DNA of 35,464 nt, from positions 1 through 35,464 of the forward strand of contig JANQFL010000039.1 of NCBI GenBank assembly GCA_028277845.1, given 5' to 3'. The DNA comes from Sneathiellales bacterium. Its GTDB lineage: Bacteria; Pseudomonadota; Alphaproteobacteria; JANQFL01. The number at the start of each line of letters is the position of its first letter. Position 1 is the first letter of the stretch. Positions 16,503-24,715 of the stretch are shown one piece after another. The notes under the pieces were generated by a model. It saw nothing but the letters and a program-made list of their open reading frames with translations. It searched no databases and was not told where the DNA came from. A program made the position numbers and the translations under genes.

Positions 16503-16814
16503 TTGACAAAGAAAATCCTCACGATCCTCCTCTTGCCCATATTATGTGTTCTTACGGCTTCGGCCACCGCGCACACGCTTATCTGCATGGAGCGCGACCG
16601 ATGGGCCGAGATGTTGCGGGAGCGGCACGGCGAATTGCCCGCCGGTGCCGGCCTGGCGTTGGACGGTACCGTGTATGAGCGCTTCGAATCGCGGGACGGC
16701 ACAACATGGTCGATGTTGATCACTCATCCGAACGGCCGGTCCTGCGTCATCGGCGCCGGTACGGACTGGGTGGAAGACGGCCGGTTCCGCGCACCGCAAG
16801 GGCCACAATCGTGA
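16503..16814 (+). CDS. Small exported hypothetical protein
   Basis: TTG start at 16503. 103 residues: signal peptide MTKKILTILLLPILCVLTASATA, then a conserved-looking body with WAEMLRERHGELPAGAGLAL and RSCVIGAGTDW. Similar small exported proteins of unknown role occur in alphaproteobacterial prophage and gene-transfer-agent-like clusters (memory, no search). Two Cys (LICME and SCVIG) could pair in the periplasm. It ends by a GTGA overlap with the next gene, suggesting coupled translation in the lysis-type operon. Confidence 0.65.
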   Translation: MTKKILTILLLPILCVLTASATAHTLICMERDRWAEMLRERHGELPAGAGLALDGTVYERFESRDGTTWSMLITHPNGRSCVIGAGTDWVEDGRFRAPQGPQS

Positions 16815-17071
16815 GCGACGACATTGCCCGGATCCGCGAGGACATCGGCGAGATCAAGGGCCTGTTGAGCGGTATCGCCAAGTCCATCGACAAGGACCGC
16901 GCCGACCGCAAGGACGGCGACGACGCCCTGCACAAACGGGCCGATCAGGCCGACGGGCGGCTCAAGTCGCTGGAAATCAGCCGCGCCCGCGATCGCGGGT
17001 TCGTCGCCGCGCTGGCCGCCGGTGCCGGGTTTCTCGGCTCCCACCTCAAGCAATGGCTGGTGGGGCCCTGA
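16811..17071 (+). CDS. Coiled-coil protein with C-terminal membrane segment (DUF1515/XhlA-like)
   Basis: The GTG at 16811 overlaps the previous TGA by 4 bases. 86 residues: SDDIARIREDIGEIKGLLSG and a charged coiled coil, then a C-terminal hydrophobic span GFVAALAAGAGFLGSHLKQW. This is the layout of holin-associated phage proteins (XhlA, DUF1515). It would sit in the inner membrane and may assist the neighbouring holin-like protein. Longer in-frame extensions upstream overlap the previous gene and are unlikely. Confidence 0.65.
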   Translation: MSDDIARIREDIGEIKGLLSGIAKSIDKDRADRKDGDDALHKRADQADGRLKSLEISRARDRGFVAALAAGAGFLGSHLKQWLVGP

Positions 17072-17127
17072 CGCTCCGGCCGCCCGCGCGGCGGCTTGGC
17101 GCATTTTGAACTGACGGAGTATCGCCG

Positions 17128-17304
17128 ATGAAACACGGACCGAGGACCACCGAGTTTTGGGCAACGATCGCCACCGCGGCAGTGATCGTCGCCAACGACA
17201 TTTTCGCCATGGGGCTGAGCCAGGAGGCGGTGATGAGCGTCGTCGCGGCGGTGGCCGGGTACGCGCTGTCCCGTGGCGTGGCCAAGCGGGGCGCGGATCA
17301 ATAA
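17128..17304 (+). CDS. Small holin-like membrane protein
   Basis: 58 residues. ATG at 17128 after CGGAG. MKHGPRTTEFWATIATAAVI begins the protein, followed by a hydrophobic span, NDIFAMGLSQEAVMSV and a second hydrophobic helix VVAAVAGYALSRGVAKRG. Two membrane helices with a short loop and a basic tail fit small phage holin-like proteins beginning 'K..TTEFW'. Located between the coiled-coil membrane protein and the alpha/beta hydrolase, as expected for a lysis cassette. A role in pore formation is inferred. Confidence 0.6.
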   Translation: MKHGPRTTEFWATIATAAVIVANDIFAMGLSQEAVMSVVAAVAGYALSRGVAKRGADQ

Positions 17305-17327
17305 CCCGGTAACGGCCAAACAGAACC

Positions 17328-17969
17328 ATGACAACGCTCTTCGTCCACGGCTACAACTACGACATCGCGTCGGGGGAGGATCCTGAACGCCAATACGTTT
17401 ACTGGCGCGAATTCGTCGATGACGCGGACGTCGTCGCGTTTCGCTGGCAGTCGACGCCGCGCGACGGCGTGTGGGGCGCGTGGGTGTCCGGACACTGGAA
17501 CACCTATCACTGGGCCTGGTCGCAGGCGATCAAGGCCGGCGATCGCCTTGCCGGCCTGTTGCGGCGCCAGGACGGTCCCTGCGATGTGGTGTGCCATTCG
17601 CTGGGTTCCCGTGTCGCCTACCACGCCATGTCGCGCACGCCGGACCGGGTCCGCCGGGTGCTCACCTTCAACGGCGCCGATTCCGTCAGTCACGCGCGGC
17701 AGTGCATCACGTCCGTCGACGGACCGGTGGTCATTTCGGTGAAGACCAAGGCCGACGACGTGCTCGCCCGCATGGGCCGTCTGTTCACGCCGAAAATCGG
17801 CCCGGAATGGGTCGTCGGCTATGACGGCCTGGACAAGCCCTGGCCCCCGGGCTGGTTTGAGATCGACCTGGGCGCGGGGGGCGACGGGCCGGGCTACGGC
17901 GACCACGACTGGTCGTTCATGAACCCCGACTTCTGGCCGCGCTGGCGGAGCGTGCTGGCCGGCGGCTGA
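17328..17969 (+). CDS. Alpha/beta hydrolase (serine esterase/lipase-like)
   Basis: 213 residues, ATG at 17328. N-terminal TLFVHGYNYD oxyanion-type strand and the nucleophile elbow VVCHSLGSR with Ser91; candidate acid and His lie in the last third (e.g. GDHDWSF). Domain length is short for secreted lipases and there is no signal peptide. It follows the holin-like gene at 23 bp and precedes a strong terminator, so it is the last gene of the phage-derived operon. No peptidoglycan hydrolase is seen nearby. A lysis-assisting esterase is conceivable, but a cargo gene is equally possible. Confidence 0.75.
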   Translation: MTTLFVHGYNYDIASGEDPERQYVYWREFVDDADVVAFRWQSTPRDGVWGAWVSGHWNTYHWAWSQAIKAGDRLAGLLRRQDGPCDVVCHSLGSRVAYHAMSRTPDRVRRVLTFNGADSVSHARQCITSVDGPVVISVKTKADDVLARMGRLFTPKIGPEWVVGYDGLDKPWPPGWFEIDLGAGGDGPGYGDHDWSFMNPDFWPRWRSVLAGG

Positions 17970-18020
17970 CCGCACAGGCGGCGGAATACCGCGCGCGATC
18001 CCGAAATCCGCGGATCCGGT

Positions 18021-18049
18021 TCGGCGATCCGAGGCCGCCGATTTTTTTT
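18021..18049 (+). terminator. Rho-independent terminator
   Basis: Stem TCGGCG (18021-18026) pairs with CGCCGA (18036-18041) across a 9-nt loop, followed at once by eight T (18042-18049). It ends the phage-derived operon and marks the likely boundary with chromosomal genes. Confidence 0.85.
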
Positions 18050-18121
18050 CCGACACTGCATCCAAATCCTCTTTACCGGCATCTCTATGCATAAGATCGT
18101 TGCATGGCATAGGAGGCCGAT

Positions 18122-18553
18122 ATGGGCAGCATTGGATTGGGCGCCGGGCTGAGCGCCCTGGCTTTTTGGGGCTTTCTGGCCGTCGTGGTGGCGGCCTATT
18201 ACTGGGACAGCGCCCGTAAGCGCGAATCCCGGCACGAAACCCTGCGCCGCATCGTCGAGAGCGGCCGGGACATCGACCGCGACCTGATGGACAAGCTGCT
18301 GACCGCCAGCCGGGGCACCGACCATCTCGACCGCGATCTCAAGGTTGCCGGGCTGATCTGCCTGTCGGTGGCGCCGGGCCTGGCGCTGCTCGGCTGGATG
18401 CTCAGCTTCCTGTCGGCCAAGACGCTGATGCCGCTGCTGGGCGTCGCGGCGCTGATGCTGTGCATCGCCATTGGCCTGCTGGTGGCGGCCAGGGCCGCGC
18501 GCGGCGACGGCCGGGACGCGCACACCGCAACGTTCAACCCGCCGCGCGGCTGA
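18122..18553 (+). CDS. DUF6249 membrane protein
   Basis: ATG at 18122 after AGGAGG. 143 residues: N-terminal membrane helix (LSALAFWGFLAVVVAAYYW), a soluble helical section with RHETLRRIVESGRDIDRDLM, then two further helices (LICLSVAPGLALLGWM and LGVAALMLCIAIGLLV). The 'KHETLRRMVESG...DLK.GGLI' pattern is that of DUF6249 proteins, which recur just upstream of ECF sigma genes. It is 5 bp upstream of the sigma start, so it probably belongs to the same signalling unit; it may sense membrane state. Confidence 0.75.
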   Translation: MGSIGLGAGLSALAFWGFLAVVVAAYYWDSARKRESRHETLRRIVESGRDIDRDLMDKLLTASRGTDHLDRDLKVAGLICLSVAPGLALLGWMLSFLSAKTLMPLLGVAALMLCIAIGLLVAARAARGDGRDAHTATFNPPRG

Positions 18554-18558
18554 AACCC

Positions 18559-19128
18559 GTGCCGCCGGTGACGGCAAATCACGCGAACAGCCCCGAGGCG
18601 CTGGTGGTCGCGCTGGCGTGCGCCGGCGACCGGGCGGCCTTCGCCGAACTGGTGCGCCGGCGCCAATCGTGGCTGCGCAATCTTTTCAGGCGGTTTTGCG
18701 GCGATCCCGTTCTGGCCGACGACCTGGCCCAGCAAGCGTTTCTGCAGGCCTGGCGGACCATTGCCGGCCTGCGGCATCCGACCCGGTTCGGTTCCTGGCT
18801 GCGCCGGGTGGCGGTCAATACCTGGCTGCAGCACCTGCGCCACAACGATGCCTTGCGCGACGCCGACGCCATCGACGACATGCATGCGGCCGATCCCGGC
18901 ACGACCGGCGCGGCCATGGACCTGGACCGGGCGTTGGCGTCGCTCGCGCCCACGGTGGGCCTGTGTATCGTGCTGTCCTATCACGAAGGCCTGACCCACG
19001 ACGAAATCGCCGGCCAGACGGGCCTGCCGCCGGGCACGGTCAAATCCCATATCCGCCGCGGCACCGCCCGCCTGCGGGATTTGCTGGCGGCGTACAACGA
19101 AACGTCCGAACCGGAGGAAACCAGATGA
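18559..19128 (+). CDS. ECF-type RNA polymerase sigma factor
   Basis: Start set at the GTG at 18559, 5 nt after the DUF6249 stop; GTG 18568 is an alternative, and earlier in-frame starts lie within the neighbour. About 189 residues. Region 2: WLRNLFRRFCGDPVLADDLA, QQAFLQAWRTIAG, FGSWLRRVAVNTWLQHLR. Region 4: LSYHEGLTHDEIAGQTGLPP, GTVKSHIRRGTARLRDLL. It would direct RNA polymerase to a stress or envelope regulon. It overlaps the next gene by ATGA and is likely controlled by that gene's membrane protein. Confidence 0.85.
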   Translation: MPPVTANHANSPEALVVALACAGDRAAFAELVRRRQSWLRNLFRRFCGDPVLADDLAQQAFLQAWRTIAGLRHPTRFGSWLRRVAVNTWLQHLRHNDALRDADAIDDMHAADPGTTGAAMDLDRALASLAPTVGLCIVLSYHEGLTHDEIAGQTGLPPGTVKSHIRRGTARLRDLLAAYNETSEPEETR

Positions 19129-19472
19129 CCGAGGAACGCGATCCCCACATCCAGTCCTTGTTCGCGAACACTGATGCCGATTTGCCCGACGACGGCTTCA
19201 CGGCCCGAGTCATGACGGACGTCCGCCGGCGACGGAACCGCCATGTGTTCGCCAAAATCACGGCAGGGATCCTGTTGATCGCCGGCGCCATTGTCCTGCT
19301 GGCGCCGTTGCACGATGCCGTGCCCGGATTGTCGGCATGGCTGACGGTGCCGCTGTTCGCCCTGGACAATCCCTGGCTGACGGATCTTCTTGCCCCGCTC
19401 AACAGTGTCGCGGCGGTGTGCGTGGCCGGGCTGGCCATGCTGCGCTTCGCTTACAAGCGGGTGTTCGGCTAG
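19125..19472 (+). CDS. Probable membrane anti-sigma factor
   Basis: ATG at 19125 within the ATGA overlap; GGAGG at 19112-19116. 115 residues: cytoplasmic N-terminus (DPHIQSLFANTDADLPDDGF, TARVMTDVRRRRNR), then membrane helices ITAGILLIAGAIVLLAPL and a C-terminal pair ending RFAYKRVFG. Size, position and topology fit anti-sigma proteins paired with ECF factors; no zinc motif is seen. Its stop and that of the convergent AraC gene share the palindrome CTAG (19469-19472). Confidence 0.7.
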   Translation: MTEERDPHIQSLFANTDADLPDDGFTARVMTDVRRRRNRHVFAKITAGILLIAGAIVLLAPLHDAVPGLSAWLTVPLFALDNPWLTDLLAPLNSVAAVCVAGLAMLRFAYKRVFG

Positions 19473-20398
19473 CGGGCGCCCGCCCGTTTGCGCATGGCGG
19501 ACGGCGACAGGCCGTAGCGGCGGCGGAAGCTGCGGCTGAAGTGGCTGGCGTCGGCAAAACCGGCCGCCTGGCCGATATCCGTCAGCGCGTGCTCCGGTTC
19601 CAGCAGCACCGCCAGCCGGGCCTGGTGCAGCCGGCAATGCAGCAGATATTCACCGAAGCTCTGGCCGCCGCGGGCGAACAGCCGGTGCAGGTGCCGGACC
19701 GAAATGCGGAAATGATCGGCCACGGCCCGCGGCGTCATGGCCGGATCGGCGCATTCCTGCCGGATGAACGCCCGGATGTGTTTCAAGTGCTTGTCGGCGA
19801 GGGTGTCGGCGCCGCCGTCCCCATAACACAGCCGGAGCAGATGCATGAGATAGTCGGTGGCGCCGGTCGCCTGCGGTTCGTCCAGCAGGAAATCGACACT
19901 GTCCCACAGGGCGCCGCCGTAGATGTGCGAGCGGTCCACCGTCCGGGCCATGGCGCATGCCGGGTCGAAGTCGTGGCTCTCCAGCCAGTCCATGGGCAGA
20001 TGCAGGCAGACCTGTTTGAAGGCCTTGTCGAAGCGCATGTGAAACGGCTGCCGGGCATCCAGCAGCACGAACGATCCGGGCGCCAGGCTGGCCTGCATGC
20101 CGCGCTGGCTGACCACGCTGGTGCCGGCCACCTGGATGTTGACGAACACCGCGTCGCACGGGCTTTCGGCCACCTCCCGGCGGCCCCGCGCCACTGTCTG
20201 CGGGCTGGCGGTGATTTGCGACACCGTGCCCTGGTTGCCGATGGGGGACAGCCGCACCTCGCCGGCGAACGGGCTGCGGTCGATCCGTTCGGGCGACAGC
20301 TTGGTGAAGGCCTGGCACACCACCTCGCGCCAATGCACGAAGGCATCCTTCCCGCCGAGGGTGGACCAGGTCTGTGTTTGCGCCTGCGGGGCGGTCAT
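19469..20398 (-). CDS. AraC family transcriptional regulator
   Basis: Start at the ATG at 20398 (MTAPQAQTQTWSTLGGKDAF); an upstream in-frame ATG adds 21 residues without a ribosome binding site. 309 residues. The N-terminal half resembles the AraC_binding_2 (FeaR-like) sensor domain (FVHWREVVCQAF, VARGRREVAE, GSFVLLDARQPFHM). The C-terminal HTH pair is clear: MTPRAVADHFRISVRHLHRL and LTDIGQAAGFADASHFSRSF, then RRRYGLSPSAMRKR. Divergent from the nitronate monooxygenase operon across 149 bp, which it may regulate. Confidence 0.85.
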   Translation of the reverse strand: MTAPQAQTQTWSTLGGKDAFVHWREVVCQAFTKLSPERIDRSPFAGEVRLSPIGNQGTVSQITASPQTVARGRREVAESPCDAVFVNIQVAGTSVVSQRGMQASLAPGSFVLLDARQPFHMRFDKAFKQVCLHLPMDWLESHDFDPACAMARTVDRSHIYGGALWDSVDFLLDEPQATGATDYLMHLLRLCYGDGGADTLADKHLKHIRAFIRQECADPAMTPRAVADHFRISVRHLHRLFARGGQSFGEYLLHCRLHQARLAVLLEPEHALTDIGQAAGFADASHFSRSFRRRYGLSPSAMRKRAGAR

Positions 20399-20547
20399 GA
20401 CGGTGAAAGTGTGCACGTTTCCGACCCTGAGGACAATCGCCCGCATCAGACGGCACTGCATGCCAAGTCCGTGGCACGCTGAGTCCAGCGCCCTGCCTTC
20501 CGCCCCGCTACCCTACGGTGAACGGTAAACATCGGGGAGAACCGGAC

Positions 20548-21570
20548 ATGACGGCACTGCGCACACGGCTGACGGAGAAATACGCATTGGAGACGCCCAT
20601 CGTCCAGGCGGGCATGGCCTTCGCGGGCATGACGCCGCCCCTGGGCATCGCCGTCAGCGAGGCCGGGGCCATGGGCTCCATCGCCGGCGTCGGCATCATT
20701 CCGCCCGAGGGGGTGCGCATGCTGGTGGGCGGCGTGCAGGCCGGCACGGACAAGGCGTTCCACGTCAACTTCATCACCTGCTACACCATGCCCGCGCACA
20801 TCGACCTGATGTGCGAAATGAAACCGCGCGCCGTGTCGTTCCACTGGGGCCACCCGGACCAAACGTGGGTCGACAAGCTGCACGGCGCCGGCATCGACGT
20901 GTGGGAACAGGTAGGCAATGTGGACGATGCCCAGCGGGCGGCCGGTGCGGGTATCGACGTCATCGTCGCCCAGGGCGCCGAGGCCGGTGGCCACAATTAC
21001 GGCTCGGCCGGCACCATGGCGTTGACGCCGGCCGTGGTGGACGCCGTCGGCGGCCGGGCGCTGGTATTGGCGGCGGGCGGGATCGGCGACGGGCGCGGCG
21101 TGGCCGCCGCCCTGATGCTGGGGGCCGACGGCGCCTGGATCGGCACCCGCTTCGTGGCGACGCAGGAAAGCGCCGTGGCCGACGAATACAAACAACGCAT
21201 CGTCGCGGGCGCCACCGCCGACACGGTGCGCACCCACGTGTTCGGCCGCCATCATCCCGACTTCAATCCCATCCGCGTGATCCGTAACTCGGTGGTCGCG
21301 GAATGGGACGACCGTGTCGACGACATTCCCGCCGACAATAATGCCGAACCGGTGATCGGCCAGATGGACCTGCTGGGCCAGCCGACGCCCCTGCACAAGT
21401 TCGCCAACATGGTTCCGATGGAGGGCGCCACCGGGGACTACGAGGAAATGCCGCTCCTGTCGGGCGAGGGGCTCGGGCTGATCACCGACATCCCGCCGGC
21501 GGCCGACGTGGTGGCGCGCCTGGACGCCGAGGCCCGGGCCGCCCTGAACGGGCACGGCGGCGGAGGCTGA
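20548..21570 (+). CDS. Nitronate monooxygenase family FMN protein
   Basis: ATG at 20548 after GGGGAG; an in-frame ATG at 20518 is less likely. 340 residues forming a TIM-barrel flavoenzyme: ETPIVQAGMAFAGMTPPLGI, VAQGAEAGGHNYGS (substrate His and FMN loop), LVLAAGGIGDGRGVAAALML and GADGAWIGTRFVA (phosphate binding). The family oxidises alkyl nitronates or reduces related compounds using FMN. First gene of an operon with an NmrA-like protein (2-bp gap) and an amidase, suggesting breakdown of a nitro- or amide-containing compound. Confidence 0.85.
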   Translation: MTALRTRLTEKYALETPIVQAGMAFAGMTPPLGIAVSEAGAMGSIAGVGIIPPEGVRMLVGGVQAGTDKAFHVNFITCYTMPAHIDLMCEMKPRAVSFHWGHPDQTWVDKLHGAGIDVWEQVGNVDDAQRAAGAGIDVIVAQGAEAGGHNYGSAGTMALTPAVVDAVGGRALVLAAGGIGDGRGVAAALMLGADGAWIGTRFVATQESAVADEYKQRIVAGATADTVRTHVFGRHHPDFNPIRVIRNSVVAEWDDRVDDIPADNNAEPVIGQMDLLGQPTPLHKFANMVPMEGATGDYEEMPLLSGEGLGLITDIPPAADVVARLDAEARAALNGHGGGG

Positions 21571-21572
21571 CC

Positions 21573-22439
21573 GTGGCCCGGATCCTGGTCACGGCGGCGA
21601 CGGGCCGGGTCGGATCGGCGTTGCTGCCGTTGCTCATGACCAACGGCCACGACGTGGTGGCCGTCACCAGCCGCGAGGAAGGCGTGGCGGCCCTGAACGC
21701 CACCGGCGCGAGCGGCGCCCGCGTCGACCTGCGCGACCCGGCGGCCCTGGACGCCCATCTCTACGGCGTCGATGCCGTGTTCCTGGCCACCGCCGACGAC
21801 CCGCGGCAGGACGCCATCGAAACCGCGCTGATCGATATGCTGGCGCAACGGGACGGCCTGCACGTGGTCAAGCTGTCGGCCCAGTCCGCCGGCCTCGACC
21901 CGCCGGTCAGTTTCGGAACCTTTCACCGCCGCTCGGAAACCGCCCTGGAGCAAAGCGGCCTGCCGTTCACCATCCTCCGGCCCACCTTCTTCATGCAGTC
22001 GCTGCTGTTGTTCGCCGATGACGTGGCGGGCAAAGGCAGGATCATCGCGCCGGTGGACAAGGGCAGGATCGCCATGGTCGACATCAACGACGTGGCCCGG
22101 GCCGCGGCGGCGGTGCTGGCCAACCCGGACCATCACGGCCGGACCTACACCCTGACCGGCCCGGCGGTGCACAGCTTCGGCGATGTGGTGGAGACCCTGT
22201 CGGCCCGGCTCGACAGGACCGTGCGTCATATCAGCCCGCCGGCGCTGCTCGCCCGGCTGGTCATGCCCCTGGCCACCGGCATGCCGCGCTGGCAGACCAA
22301 CCTGATCGTCGATCTGCTGACGGCGCTGAAGGCCGGGGCCCAGGAAACGGTCTCCAACGACGTCGCCGCCATCACCGGGCAGGCCGCCACCGGCCTGGAC
22401 GATTTTCTCGACGCCAACATGGACGCCTTCCGCCCATGA
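21573..22439 (+). CDS. NmrA-like NAD(P)-binding protein
   Basis: GTG at 21573. 288 residues with the Rossmann motif ILVTAATGRVGSALLPLL, then VVAVTSREEGVAAL, VDAVFLATADDPRQDAIE, VVKLSAQSAGLDPP and FHRRSETALEQSGLPFTILR. This is an atypical SDR of the NmrA / quinone-oxidoreductase-2 type: no YxxxK catalytic pair is seen, so it may reduce quinones or sense redox state. Overlaps the amidase start by ATGA, so translation is coupled. Confidence 0.8.
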   Translation: MARILVTAATGRVGSALLPLLMTNGHDVVAVTSREEGVAALNATGASGARVDLRDPAALDAHLYGVDAVFLATADDPRQDAIETALIDMLAQRDGLHVVKLSAQSAGLDPPVSFGTFHRRSETALEQSGLPFTILRPTFFMQSLLLFADDVAGKGRIIAPVDKGRIAMVDINDVARAAAAVLANPDHHGRTYTLTGPAVHSFGDVVETLSARLDRTVRHISPPALLARLVMPLATGMPRWQTNLIVDLLTALKAGAQETVSNDVAAITGQAATGLDDFLDANMDAFRP

Positions 22440-23791
22440 CCGCCGGCGGCATCGACCGGCCGTTGCGGGACATCGCGGCGGCGGTGCGCGACGGGTCGTT
22501 GGATCCCGCCCGCCTGGCGGCCCAGTGCCTGGTGCGGGCGCGGACGCGTGCGCCGGACGGGGCGGACGGCAATGCGTTCACCGTCCTGGCCGACACGCCC
22601 GTGGTGGGGACATCGGGACCGCTCGCCGGCGTGCCCTACGCCGCCAAGGACGCCCTTGAAACCGCCGTGCTGGACACGTGCGCCGCGTCGCCGGCCCTGG
22701 AGGGGCTGCGGATCGATGGGGATGCCGACATCATCGACCGTCTCACCCGCGCCGGTGCGACGCTGATCGGCAAGACCAACATGCACGAACTGTCGTTCGG
22801 CGTGACCAGCAACAATGCCGCCTTCGGCCCGGTGCGCAACCCGTACGATCCGGCCCGGTCGGCCGGCGGATCCTCGGGCGGTAGCGCCGCCGCCGTGGCG
22901 TCGGGCGCGGCGGCGTTCGCGCTGGCCGCCGACACCGGCGGTTCGGCCCGCATCCCCGCCGCCCTGTGCGGGCTGGTAGGCTTCCGCCCCACCACCGGCC
23001 GCTGGCCCGACCGGGGGCTGCTCAAGGTTTCGCCGACCCGAGACGCCGCCGGCGCCATCTGCCGCTCCGTCGACGACGTGGCGCTGCTGGACGCCATCGT
23101 CACCGGCGACGGCGCACCGCTCAGCGCGCCGCCGCTGTCCTCCCTGCGCCTCGCCCTGTTGACCGACCCCTACATGACCGACGTCAGCCCGGCGATCCGA
23201 TCGGCGGTGACGGCCGGACTCGACCGCCTCCGCGCCGCCGGCGCCGTCATCGAGGCGGTGTCGGGCCGTGACCTGTTCGAATTGGAGGAGGCCTGCGGCT
23301 TCGCCATCGCCCTGTTCGAGGCCCGCGGTGAAATGCATGCCCTGGCCGACCGCCTCGGCCTGCCGTTCGCGGCGTTCGTCCGCAAGGTCGCCGGCCCCGA
23401 CGTGCGCGGCATTTTGGAGAGTTTGGCCGAACCGGGCGACAAAGATGCCTACGAGACCGCCCTGCACGTCACCCGACCGAAACTGCAACAGGCCTACGCC
23501 GATATCTTCGCGGCGGGCTTCGACGCCGTCGTGCTGCCCGCCACGCCGGTCACCGCGCCGCGCATCGGCGAGGACGAGGAAATCGACCTCAACGGCCGCG
23601 CCGTGCCCGTCTTTTCCACCCTCGCCCGCCACACCAGCCCGGCCAGCGTCGCCGGCGTGCCGTCCATCACCATCCCGATCGGGTGCGCGGACGACGGCCT
23701 GCCCGTGGGCCTGTTGGCCGAAGCCCCGGCCGGCGCCGACCGGCGGCTGCTGGCGGTGGCCGAGGCGCTGTCTGGCGCGGTCTTGAGGTAA
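22436..23791 (+). CDS. Amidase signature family hydrolase
   Basis: ATG at 22436 in an ATGA overlap. 451 residues, normal for the family. Catalytic triad visible: Lys71 in VPYAAKDALET, cis-Ser146 in the SAGGSSGGSAAAVASG block and nucleophile Ser170 in ADTGGSARIPAALCG. Cytoplasmic; hydrolyses an amide to an acid and ammonia. The substrate is not readable from sequence; indole-acetamide or allophanate-type hydrolases are relatives. Last gene of the three-gene operon; GC content falls abruptly after its stop. Confidence 0.88.
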   Translation: MTAGGIDRPLRDIAAAVRDGSLDPARLAAQCLVRARTRAPDGADGNAFTVLADTPVVGTSGPLAGVPYAAKDALETAVLDTCAASPALEGLRIDGDADIIDRLTRAGATLIGKTNMHELSFGVTSNNAAFGPVRNPYDPARSAGGSSGGSAAAVASGAAAFALAADTGGSARIPAALCGLVGFRPTTGRWPDRGLLKVSPTRDAAGAICRSVDDVALLDAIVTGDGAPLSAPPLSSLRLALLTDPYMTDVSPAIRSAVTAGLDRLRAAGAVIEAVSGRDLFELEEACGFAIALFEARGEMHALADRLGLPFAAFVRKVAGPDVRGILESLAEPGDKDAYETALHVTRPKLQQAYADIFAAGFDAVVLPATPVTAPRIGEDEEIDLNGRAVPVFSTLARHTSPASVAGVPSITIPIGCADDGLPVGLLAEAPAGADRRLLAVAEALSGAVLR

Positions 23792-24052
23792 AACAGTTCA
23801 TGACACGCAGCTCTGAATTGCTAGTGCCTGTGGTGGCACAGCCTGCTACGTATTCAATTACGTAGGAGAACTGTTCGGGTGTGTCGATGTTGAGAGCACT
23901 ACCTCTCTCTACAAGAAGGATATATGCAGCATATTGTTTGACCACGCCGGAAGGGCATTTTGCGACATTGGTGCTCAAATCATAAAGTTGGAAAACAACG
24001 ACCAAACAAGATGTTGTCGGACATGGTCGAGTAGGTTGCCATTTGTGCTAGA
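23792..24052. other. Left edge of AT-richer island, no clear gene
   Basis: 261 bp with lower GC than its left neighbour. GTGCC-N6-GGCAC (23824-23839) forms a small hairpin but lacks a T-tract. A minus-strand frame reaching from 24005 into the amidase gene looks like noise. Confidence 0.4.
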
Positions 24053-24538
24053 CTAAATGTGTCCGAAACTTTCCCACTCTCCTTTCATATTTTTGTCGTA
24101 CCACGGCCATTCCGGTCGAGGCCCAACACATGGCTTGTTGGCTTCGCCTACCCCGAAAAACATGCTGTATTCCAACCAGTACCGAGGACTGTGCAGGCTA
24201 AGTTCAACTTGCTCATGTGCAATTATCTCAAAATAGTCTTCGTTTCTTTCGTTTAGCTTGGTCATCAACTTCCTTGCTCTTGCAATGTCATCTCCTAGAG
24301 ACGAGACGCGTTGATCACGGCCACCAATGTTTTGAACTATCTCGCACACTGCTCCGTTTCTGTGCTTTTCCAACCAAATGACACGTGAACTACGAAAGGG
24401 TTTCGCATCATGTTCAACCAATTTTGCAGTGCAAATTCGCAAATTTGCGGGAACAGTGAACACCCATATGTCACTCCTATACAATTTGTGTTTGGTCCAC
24501 TTACCCTTCTTTGAGTAGTTTTTGAGATATTCAGTCAA
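24053..24538 (-). CDS. Hypothetical protein
   Basis: 161 residues, ATG at 24538. The product is basic at the N-terminus (YLKNYSKKGKWTKHKLYRSD) and Trp/Tyr-rich at the C-terminus (RYWLEYSMFFGVGEA, PEWPWYDKNMKGEWESFG). The central part is a mixed alpha/beta segment with a charged helix (ARARKLMTKLNERNEDYF). I do not recognise a family. Codon use is AT-rich compared with the surrounding chromosome. It is divergent from the XRE gene across ~180 bp. Confidence 0.6.
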   Translation of the reverse strand: MTEYLKNYSKKGKWTKHKLYRSDIWVFTVPANLRICTAKLVEHDAKPFRSSRVIWLEKHRNGAVCEIVQNIGGRDQRVSSLGDDIARARKLMTKLNERNEDYFEIIAHEQVELSLHSPRYWLEYSMFFGVGEANKPCVGPRPEWPWYDKNMKGEWESFGHI

Positions 24539-24677
24539 ATTCTCCTCTCCATGTTCGTAGATGTGACAAATGGTTGTAACATTTTCTCACGATACATATT
24601 TCTTGTCACGCGCGGGCAACGCGGCGTGAGGAAAAGTCCGCGACTAAGATGATTCCTGATTCCTAAATCGATCAAAA

Positions 24678-24700
24678 TGATTGACAAGACAGGTCAATCA
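24678..24700. promoter_or_regulatory. Inverted-repeat operator of the XRE gene
   Basis: TGATTGAC (24678-24685) and GTCAATCA (24693-24700) are perfect 8-bp arms around a 7-nt spacer. The left arm overlaps the -35 box, so binding of a dimeric HTH protein would block transcription; autoregulation is the likely use. Confidence 0.65.
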
Positions 24701-24709
24701 AAATAACTA
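24681..24709 (+). promoter_or_regulatory. Sigma-70 promoter of the XRE gene, probably leaderless
   Basis: Consensus -35 TTGACA (24681-24686), 17-nt spacer, -10 TAACTA (24704-24709). The expected start of transcription is at or next to the ATG at 24716 and no ribosome binding site precedes that ATG, so a leaderless mRNA is predicted. Confidence 0.6.
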
Positions 24710-24715
24710 TGTTTA

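Noticed and set aside
22226-23632. A 468-residue minus-strand frame over the NmrA-like and amidase genes
   Set aside because: Antisense to two genes with complete motifs; low-complexity Gly/Arg composition.
23824-23839. Hairpin GTGCC-N6-GGCAC as amidase-operon terminator
   Set aside because: Only 5-bp arms and no T-tract.
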